Of a stretch of DNA of 30,033 bases, positions 23,732-30,033 are shown piece by piece. Location: positions 1-30,033 of the forward strand of contig CAYQTK010000035.1 of assembly GCA_964420375.1 (NCBI GenBank), in the 5' to 3' direction. Numbering within the stretch: position 1 is the stretch's first letter; every line of letters begins with the position of its first letter. The translations under genes were made by a program, and so were the position numbers. The notes below the pieces were generated by a model. It saw nothing but the letters and a program-made list of their open reading frames with translations, did not search any database and was not told where the DNA came from. This DNA comes from CAYQTK01 sp964420375 (GTDB lineage Bacteria > RBG-13-61-14 > DATKZS01).

Positions 23732-24511
23732 TTATTTCCTTATTCCCCGGGGGACCGGCTCCCCTTTATAATAAATGTTCCCTTCCTCGTCCGCCTGGAA
23801 CCATCCCCGGGCAATGGCCTCGATGGTCTCCGGAAATACCACCCAGTCGCCGGCCTCTTTCAAGCGGTCCTGGTTTTCATCCGCCACCTTTTTAAGGGTC
23901 TCCGGATCATCAAGGTCTGCGCCCGCCGGAACCTGCACCTCCAACGGAGGAGAGACCATCAGCAACGGACCGGCGTCAACCTCTTCGGTCACCAGGTGGG
24001 TGGTGGCGCAGATGGTCTTTTCACCCGCATAAATGGCGTCGCGAACTGCATGGGCCCCGGTCCATCTGCGTTTGCCGCTATTGTCGGTTACGGAAAGGTC
24101 AGCGGGATGCACGTTCACGCCGGTATAGGCGCGGATAAGCTCGGGGGAAGCTATGGACATGTATCCCGCGTAAATCGCGACCTCTGCCTGCAACGGCTTC
24201 AAAAGCTCGATGTTTTCCCGATCGTACTCTCTCCTTTTTTCCAGGTCTTTCCTTTGTACCTGGTTCTTATAAAGCCATGCGCGCAGGTCGCGGGTGATTA
24301 CGGGTATGTTGAAGTCCCGCCCGATCTCGTTGGCCTTCGAGTCCCACGAGTCGGTGAAGATGCCCGCGACCATGATTATGTCTTTTCCCTCTTCTTCACG
24401 GAGCGCCTCGGCGTGTTCGAGTATCTTTCTCAAGTTGGTGCCGCTTCCGCTCATCAGGGCCACTGCCCGCAGGGGCCCTTCCACGGGATCATGTATCGGT
24501 TTTGGCTGCAT
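23732..24511 (-). CDS. PurN-like formyltransferase
   Basis: A 259-aa protein of the formyltransferase fold. It has the PurN N-terminal loop ALMSGSGTNLRK (residues 18-29) and the three catalytic residues N133 and H135 in GVNVHPADLS and D179 in TEEVDAGPLL, which match N106, H108 and D144 of E. coli glycinamide ribonucleotide transformylase. It is about 45 residues longer than E. coli PurN, with a helical insertion near 75-105 and a longer C-terminus. It is not beside other purine genes; downstream are a membrane protease and an acyl-CoA synthetase. It could be the housekeeping PurN or act on another amine. GGAGG precedes the ATG. Confidence 0.78.
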   Translation of the reverse strand: MQPKPIHDPVEGPLRAVALMSGSGTNLRKILEHAEALREEEGKDIIMVAGIFTDSWDSKANEIGRDFNIPVITRDLRAWLYKNQVQRKDLEKRREYDRENIELLKPLQAEVAIYAGYMSIASPELIRAYTGVNVHPADLSVTDNSGKRRWTGAHAVRDAIYAGEKTICATTHLVTEEVDAGPLLMVSPPLEVQVPAGADLDDPETLKKVADENQDRLKEAGDWVVFPETIEAIARGWFQADEEGNIYYKGEPVPRGIRK

Positions 24512-24632
24512 TACAATCCTCCCTGGCTGTAAAGCTCGGGCATACCAGTAGCTTAATCATCAAATAACCAAATTTCCTTGCCCGGCGAAAGCGCAATCTT
24601 GCATAGAGAACTCTCAGTTGTCGGCGTGCGGC

Positions 24633-25327
<695 letters not shown>

Positions 25328-25328
<1 letters not shown>

Positions 25329-26566
25329 TACTCGTACCTCAACGACTCCGCGGGCTTGCTGCGGGATGCCTGCCAGGACGGGTACAAGGTGGTCAGGAAT
25401 GAAAGCAGTATGGCCCCCAAAGCCACTCCGGCCACGTTGAACCAGGTGAGCTTCATGGGCACTGCGGAGAACTGGTAGATGGAGGGATCGAACTCGAGTA
25501 TGGGATGGACGTTTTGAATAATACAAAGCAGTACGCCGATAGCCACACCGACGAGGGTCCCGATCACGCCGATGATGGTTCCCTGGGTGATGAAGATTTT
25601 CATTATTCCCCAATCAGTGGCCCCCATGCTTTTCAGGATGGCTATGTCGCGGTACTTCTCCATGACCAGCATGAGGAGCATGGAGACGATGTTGAAGCAG
25701 GCCACCAGCATAATAAGGGACAGCACCAGGCCGGAGAGAAGCTGCTCCATCTTGAGCGCGGCGAAAAGTCCTCTCTGCCTCTCCCACCACGTCTCCACCC
25801 GGTACGACGGACCCAGGGCTTCTTTGAGCTTATCCTTGGTCTTGTTCACCGTATAGATGTTGTCGGTTTTTATCTCCACCGCGTCAACATTTTCTCCGCG
25901 CTTGAACAGTTTTTGCGCTAGGTCGATGTTCAGAAGGGCGACACCGGAGTCAACCTCGTAAAAGCCGAACCGGTAGATACAGGCGACCTCGAACCTTCGG
26001 AAGGAGGGGGCCAGGCCCAGAGGCGATATTTTACCGTCGGGAATTATCATGGTCAGCTCGCTGCCTTCAAAAACCCCCAGCCTTCGGGCCAAGTCGACTC
26101 CGATACAGATGGGGGGAGGGCCCTTCCTCTCCGGGTTTGCCTCCAGGTCGTGGATGGACCCGTGAAGCATGTGTTCGCCAAGCGACATGACCCGGCCCGC
26201 AGTGGAGATGTCGATTCCCCTGATCATGACGCCCGTGCCAGAGTTTCCTCCTTTGAGCATCACCTGCTCCGTTATATAGGGACTGGCACCGGTGACCTCC
26301 TCGACGCTCTCCGCACGGTCAGTTACCTGTTCAGGGTTATTGATGCCGTCGGTGCTGCTGAAACGGTAGACGTTGAGGTGGGCGTTGAATCCCAGGATTT
26401 TGTCCCGCATATAGTCCTGGACACCGTCCATGCCCGCCAGCACTATGATCAAGGCGGCAACGCCGACCATGACCCCCATCATGGATATGCCCGTGATTAC
26501 CGACACGAACGTCTGCCGCCGCTTGGCCCGCAGGTAGCGCAGTCCTATAAAATACTCGTACTTCAT
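25328..26566 (-). CDS. lolC: Lipoprotein-releasing ABC transporter permease (LolC/LolE family)
   Basis: A 412-aa inner-membrane permease. The N-terminal MKYEYFIGLRYLRAKRRQTF is the classic LolC/E opening, followed by the first membrane helix (about 22-46). A large periplasmic domain of about 220 residues follows, then three helices at the C-terminus (about 275-395), ending in TLYPSWQASRSKPAESLRYE. A single LolC/E-type gene next to lolD suggests a homodimeric (LolF-like) exporter. A longer in-frame start at 26734 lies inside the YhaM-like gene and lacks the family N-terminus. The start at 26566 is 23 bases after the preceding stop and has only a weak ribosome binding site. Confidence 0.92.
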
Positions 26567-26589
26567 CCTATACTTGTCCCATCCTGTAT

Positions 26590-27567
26590 TTACCGGTTCT
26601 CCCGCCTTGATTTCCTCTTGTAGAAGTGCCGGCCCAATGTCCGGTGATACTGGGTGAATTCCTCGTCCTCGTTGGGGTCCTCTTCTATGGAGGCCAAAAG
26701 GATCTTGGTCTTGGCCTCCAGGTTGTCCGCGCAATGCACGACCATTGCTTCAGGGGTCATGGGCATCACCGGCGCCCCCCACTCCTTTTCGCCGTGGTGG
26801 GAGAGGATGATATGTTCGAGCTCCATTGCCAGGTCGGGAGGGAACTCGGGGATGCCGGCTATCTTTTCCCGGAGCATGGCCGACCCCAATGCCACGTGGC
26901 CGATAAGATAGCCCTCATTGGTGTACCCGATCTCGATACGGGAGTCGAGCTCCCGGACCTTTCCCACGTCATGCAGGAGCGACCCGGCAACCAAGAGATC
27001 CCGATCCAGGTCCGGCCCGTAAATATCGCAAGCGGAAAGAGCGATCCCGGTCACGTTCAAGGTATGCTCGATAAGTCCGCCCTGGTAGACGTGGTGGACG
27101 TTGCGGGCGGCCGCCGAAATCTTGAACCCCTCCATTAATTCCGGGTCCTCCAGGAAAGCCTCCAGGAGCTCACGCAGAGGCGGCGATTCAATTGAGTCGA
27201 CAAGGTCTTTGAGTTCGGCCATCATGTCGTCCGGCTTGCGCGCGCTCGTCCGGATAAGCGACTCCCAGTCCAGCTCGTCTTCTTTGGTCACCGGCCTTAC
27301 ATCGGAAATCTTGAGCTGCTTTTTATCCATGTACTGCTCGACCACCGCTTTTATCTTGATCACGTCGCCGCGCTGGAAAAGGTCGGACAGCTCGAGCGCC
27401 CGGTCCCACACCTTGCCGTTTACCTGTCCGGAATTGTCCGCAAGATCCAGGTCCAGGTAGGGCTTATTGTTCCGGGTGGTCAGGTTCCGTTTCGACTTGA
27501 CCACGAAAAAGTCGACGACCTTCTCGCCCACCTCCAAATCCTTAATGTATCTACGTCCTGCAGCCAT
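26590..27567 (-). CDS. YhaM-like 3'-5' exoribonuclease (OB-fold plus HD domain)
   Basis: A 325-aa protein with an N-terminal OB-fold nucleic-acid-binding domain (about 10-95) and an HD domain (about 155-290). The metal-site pattern is H168 in GGLIEHTLNV, H199-D200 in LLHDVGK, and later histidines in ILSHHGEKEWG. This pairing is that of YhaM/CbfI, a 3'-5' exonuclease of Gram-positive bacteria whose relatives also occur in Deltaproteobacteria. GAGGAGG lies 8 bases before the ATG. The gene overlaps the end of waaA by 17 bases and precedes lolC, so it is embedded in an envelope operon without an obvious functional link. Confidence 0.85.
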   Translation of the reverse strand: MAAGRRYIKDLEVGEKVVDFFVVKSKRNLTTRNNKPYLDLDLADNSGQVNGKVWDRALELSDLFQRGDVIKIKAVVEQYMDKKQLKISDVRPVTKEDELDWESLIRTSARKPDDMMAELKDLVDSIESPPLRELLEAFLEDPELMEGFKISAAARNVHHVYQGGLIEHTLNVTGIALSACDIYGPDLDRDLLVAGSLLHDVGKVRELDSRIEIGYTNEGYLIGHVALGSAMLREKIAGIPEFPPDLAMELEHIILSHHGEKEWGAPVMPMTPEAMVVHCADNLEAKTKILLASIEEDPNEDEEFTQYHRTLGRHFYKRKSRRENR

Positions 27568-28852
27568 CCTTGTCCTCCTCGGAAAGGTATCCTGACAACA
27601 ACTCCATTGTCTTGCTCGTGGCTCCTCCGTTATGTTGTATCATATCGAAAGCCTTTTGTCCCGCACGCTCGCGGGAGGAAGGCTGTTCCATCCACCCGGA
27701 TACCGTACTCACAATATCATCCGACCCGCGCACCATCACCGCTCCGCCCGCCTCAATCATTTTTTCCGCCTCCGGGCTGTTGTGATGGACCGGACCAGCC
27801 AGCACGGGCAGACCCATGCCCGCGGGCTCCATCACATTATGGACCCCCTGCCGGAAGCTGCCGCCGATGTAAGCGGCGTGGCACTTCTTATAAAGTTTAT
27901 AAAGAACGCCGACCGTATCAACCACCACCGCCCTGTCTCCGGGCTTTCCCTCCTCGCGAAGGGCCTTGTAGCGCCGGTGAGGCACTCCTTTGGCCTGGAG
28001 AAAACTCTCGATCTCCCGGAGATGCTCGGGCGCAGGCTCATGGGGAGCGATGATCGCCGAAAAGCGGGGATATTTTGAAAGCAGCTCGGCAATCGCGGGC
28101 AGGAGCTTCTCGTGGTCCTGGGACCAGGTGGACCCCCCCACCAGCACAAAGTCGTTCTCCGGCACCGGCAAGAGGTCAGGGTCGGAGTCGTCCACTGAGC
28201 GGCACCGCTCCAGGGTCTCGTCGAACCTGCAGTTGCCGGTGACAAATGTCCGGTCCGGAGATACGCCCAGCAGATGGAACCTGCCTGCGCTGTCATGATC
28301 AATGGCCCCCACAGCTTCGAGCAAAGGGTAGACTTTCGAGAACAGGACACGGCCGGGAAAGCGGTTCCTTCCCGAGACGCGGGGCAGGCGGGCGTTTACA
28401 AGGACTTGGGGGATGTCCCTTGCATGCGCCTCCCATGCCATGGCCGGCCAGACGTCGTAGCTGCTGTAAACCACAAGGTCAGGCCGTAAAAGGTCCAGGA
28501 ACCTTTTCACCCGGCCGGGGGTGTCGGGTGGCGAAGGTGTCACCAGGTTGGCGGAGCCCTTTAACATCTTTTCAGTGAGCGAGGGGGAGGTGTAAGAAAG
28601 GACGAGGTAAGGCGGACTCTCCGCGGAAAGCAAGGCCCTTAGCACCGGCTTGGCTTCCAGGAACTCGCCCACCGAGGCCACGTGGACCATTACCCGGAAG
28701 CGGCCGTTTTCCGGGACTTCGCGCTCGAACTTGTTGAACATGTCCTTCCTGATCTCGAAGAATTGCCGGGCCTTGGGGCTTACGAGTCCGGCTGCGCGGT
28801 AGCCGGCGACCAGCAGAGGAGCGGCCATGTATTTATAGAGAAACTCGATCAT
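27551..28852 (-). CDS. waaA: 3-deoxy-D-manno-octulosonic acid (Kdo) transferase
   Basis: A 433-aa GT30 glycosyltransferase that adds Kdo from CMP-Kdo to lipid IVA, starting the lipopolysaccharide core. The N-terminal hydrophobic helix (about 8-24) anchors it to the inner membrane. The catalytic glutamate is E63 in HVASVGEFLEAKP. The C-terminal donor domain shows VLVGGSTWSQDHE, APHEPAPEHL, the AAYIGGSFRQGVHNVMEPAG loop and GLPVLAGPVHHN. Length is typical. It lies 17 bases after the GT9 gene. It is strong evidence that the host makes LPS. Confidence 0.93.
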   Translation of the reverse strand: MIEFLYKYMAAPLLVAGYRAAGLVSPKARQFFEIRKDMFNKFEREVPENGRFRVMVHVASVGEFLEAKPVLRALLSAESPPYLVLSYTSPSLTEKMLKGSANLVTPSPPDTPGRVKRFLDLLRPDLVVYSSYDVWPAMAWEAHARDIPQVLVNARLPRVSGRNRFPGRVLFSKVYPLLEAVGAIDHDSAGRFHLLGVSPDRTFVTGNCRFDETLERCRSVDDSDPDLLPVPENDFVLVGGSTWSQDHEKLLPAIAELLSKYPRFSAIIAPHEPAPEHLREIESFLQAKGVPHRRYKALREEGKPGDRAVVVDTVGVLYKLYKKCHAAYIGGSFRQGVHNVMEPAGMGLPVLAGPVHHNSPEAEKMIEAGGAVMVRGSDDIVSTVSGWMEQPSSRERAGQKAFDMIQHNGGATSKTMELLSGYLSEEDKDGCRT

Positions 28853-28869
28853 AGACAGCTTTCAAACCC

Positions 28870-29934
28870 TTATGCCCTATCCTTTTCCATGAGTCTATAA
28901 GCCTCCTCTACCACCTCGTCCGCTCCGATCAGCCGCATGCAGTTGTGATGTCCCTCCGGACACTCGAGGTCGCCGTGCAGGGTACAGGGCCGGCAGGACA
29001 GTCCGTGGACCTCGACTACCCGGGCTTTTTCTCCCAGCGGATAAAAGCCCAGCTCCCGGGTCGTGGGTCCGAACACGGCCACCACCGACCGATCCAGGGC
29101 GTCCGCCACGTGCATGAGACCGGAGTCGTTGGAGATCACCACGCACGCGTTTTTAATCACTGCAGCGGACTCGGCAATGGACAGCCGACCCGCCATGTTA
29201 AGAGCCTTTACTCCCTTTTCTTCCAGTTGCTTTTGTATGGCTGAACCGACCCCGACGTCGGCTTCGCCGCCCGTTATTACCACTGCTGTTTCTTCTTTGG
29301 CAAGGCTCGCGCCCGCTTCGACGAACCCATCGGCATACCATTGCTTGGTGGGATAGGCTGCACCCGGTGCAAGACATACATACCCGGAGTTTACACCTTC
29401 GCGGGCCATAAGCTCTTCTATAGAGGAGCAGGTCTGGGGGGGAAGGTATAACTCGGGTTTCCTGTCCTCCCGCGAGATGGCGAAGTCCTCCAAGGCAGTA
29501 AAGTACCGGTCGCACACCAAAGGAGCGTTTCTCAAAAGGTTTACGCGGAACTTTTTCAACATCAGCCTGGCAAGAGTTCTCTTGCGGTAGGTTCTTTTTA
29601 TAAATGCTGGCGTGCGGAGCCTCAAGTACGTGCTCCGAAGGTTGCAATGAAGGTCCACGATAAGCCCGTAATCCTGTTGCCGGAGCTTCTCTTTCAGCTC
29701 TTGCAGACCTTTGAAACCGGTGGTTTTATCAAAGCTCCACACTTGTCTTATCGCCGGGTGGTTGCGGATGATCTCTTCATACTCGGCCTTGACAACAAAG
29801 TCTATAGAGCTTCCGGGAAATCGCCGGCAAAGAGCGGAAAGCACAGGAGTTGTTAAAATTATGTCGCCTATTGAAGAGAGCCTTATGACAAGTATGGACT
29901 CCACTGTATCGCCGAGGTCAGCCATTCGTCTCAT
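28870..29934 (-). CDS. Glycosyltransferase family 9 (heptosyltransferase-like)
   Basis: A 354-aa GT-B enzyme of the ADP-heptose:LPS heptosyltransferase family. It begins with ILVIRLSSIGDIILTTPVL. The donor-site segments are CLAPGAAYPTKQW, NDSGLMHVADAL and VFGPTTRELGFYP. The C-terminal Cys cluster (SCRPCTLHGDLECPEGHHNC) is typical of WaaF-like members. It probably extends the inner LPS core after WaaA, whose gene follows by 17 bases. The specific heptose step cannot be fixed. Two ATGs are possible, 29934 and 29925; neither has a strong Shine-Dalgarno site. Confidence 0.88.
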   Translation of the reverse strand: MRRMADLGDTVESILVIRLSSIGDIILTTPVLSALCRRFPGSSIDFVVKAEYEEIIRNHPAIRQVWSFDKTTGFKGLQELKEKLRQQDYGLIVDLHCNLRSTYLRLRTPAFIKRTYRKRTLARLMLKKFRVNLLRNAPLVCDRYFTALEDFAISREDRKPELYLPPQTCSSIEELMAREGVNSGYVCLAPGAAYPTKQWYADGFVEAGASLAKEETAVVITGGEADVGVGSAIQKQLEEKGVKALNMAGRLSIAESAAVIKNACVVISNDSGLMHVADALDRSVVAVFGPTTRELGFYPLGEKARVVEVHGLSCRPCTLHGDLECPEGHHNCMRLIGADEVVEEAYRLMEKDRA

Positions 29935-30033
29935 GGTAGCAGAGTAAACTTTTTAAAACCAGCGGCTTAATGCGCCGGGGGCGTGCGACATATTTGGTGG
30001 CTGTTGCGCCGGCCTGTTTTTTGGGGACACGTA
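29935..30033. other. Region upstream of the GT9 gene, window edge
   Basis: Ninety-nine bases with no recognisable gene or clear promoter on either strand. Confidence 0.3.

Noticed and set aside
25329..25613. Extended start for lolD
   Set aside because: It lies fully inside the permease gene; the TAATG overlap gives the family start.
26567..26734. Extended start for lolC
   Set aside because: It lies inside the YhaM-like gene and lacks the conserved N-terminus.

Overview
The window looks like chromosome from a Gram-negative (diderm) bacterium. The evidence is a Kdo transferase (waaA), a heptosyltransferase-like GT9 enzyme, and a LolC/LolD lipoprotein exporter, all of which serve an outer membrane. 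The genes are moderately GC-rich with good Shine-Dalgarno sites. The long Pro/Glu/Ala-rich receiver protein with a short conserved helical tail resembles proteins of the old Deltaproteobacteria (Desulfobacterota/Myxococcota). That placement is inference; there is no rRNA or tRNA here to test it. A run of exactly 100 Ns inside the CRISPR array shows this is a scaffolded draft assembly.

Layout. (1) 309-2817, plus strand: a secreted LEA14/WHy-type protein, a class IV (BCAT-like) aminotransferase and a secreted DUF1287 protein. (2) 2818-3228: an intergenic block of hairpins and dispersed repeats. (3) 3229-4499, minus: a dGTPase-like HD hydrolase translationally coupled to a 64-aa Cys-rich protein. 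(4) 4570-12268: a complete type II-C CRISPR-Cas9 locus. It has an array of at least 42 visible 36-bp repeats with 29-30 bp spacers, a shared bidirectional terminator, then cas2, cas1 and a 1079-aa cas9 on the minus strand. A divergent tracrRNA gene upstream of cas9 has a clear promoter, a 36-nt anti-repeat and a rho-independent terminator. No cas4 or csn2 is present. (5) 12457-15774, plus: a double CheW-like protein and a 736-aa receiver protein whose acidic linker carries repeated D-[LIV]-[FW] motifs. (6) 16029-19193, plus: the glycolytic cluster gap-pgk-tpiA. (7) 19194-20807: dispersed repeats surrounding a winged-helix, replication-initiator-like gene. (8) 20808-24511, minus: a PurN-like formyltransferase, a CBS-containing site-2 protease and an acyl-CoA synthetase, tightly packed. 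(9) 24633-29934, minus: GT9 glycosyltransferase, waaA, YhaM-like exonuclease, lolC and lolD, an envelope-biogenesis operon.

How the parts work together. The CRISPR locus is self-contained: Cas1 and Cas2 for spacer capture, Cas9 with tracrRNA for crRNA maturation and target cutting. Each repeat ends in a promoter-like hexamer pair (TTGGAT, 17 bp, TACACT), suggesting crRNAs start inside every repeat, as known for Neisseria type II-C. The tracrRNA anti-repeat is a diverged repeat copy pointing toward cas9 on the minus strand, so the same element might drive cas9.

The least explained items are the tracrRNA/repeat-promoter arrangement, a pair of near-identical spacers differing by two transitions beside the assembly gap, a composite palindromic repeat family present in at least five places, and the multivalent acidic receiver protein. 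No spacer was seen to match elsewhere in the window, but that was checked only by eye.
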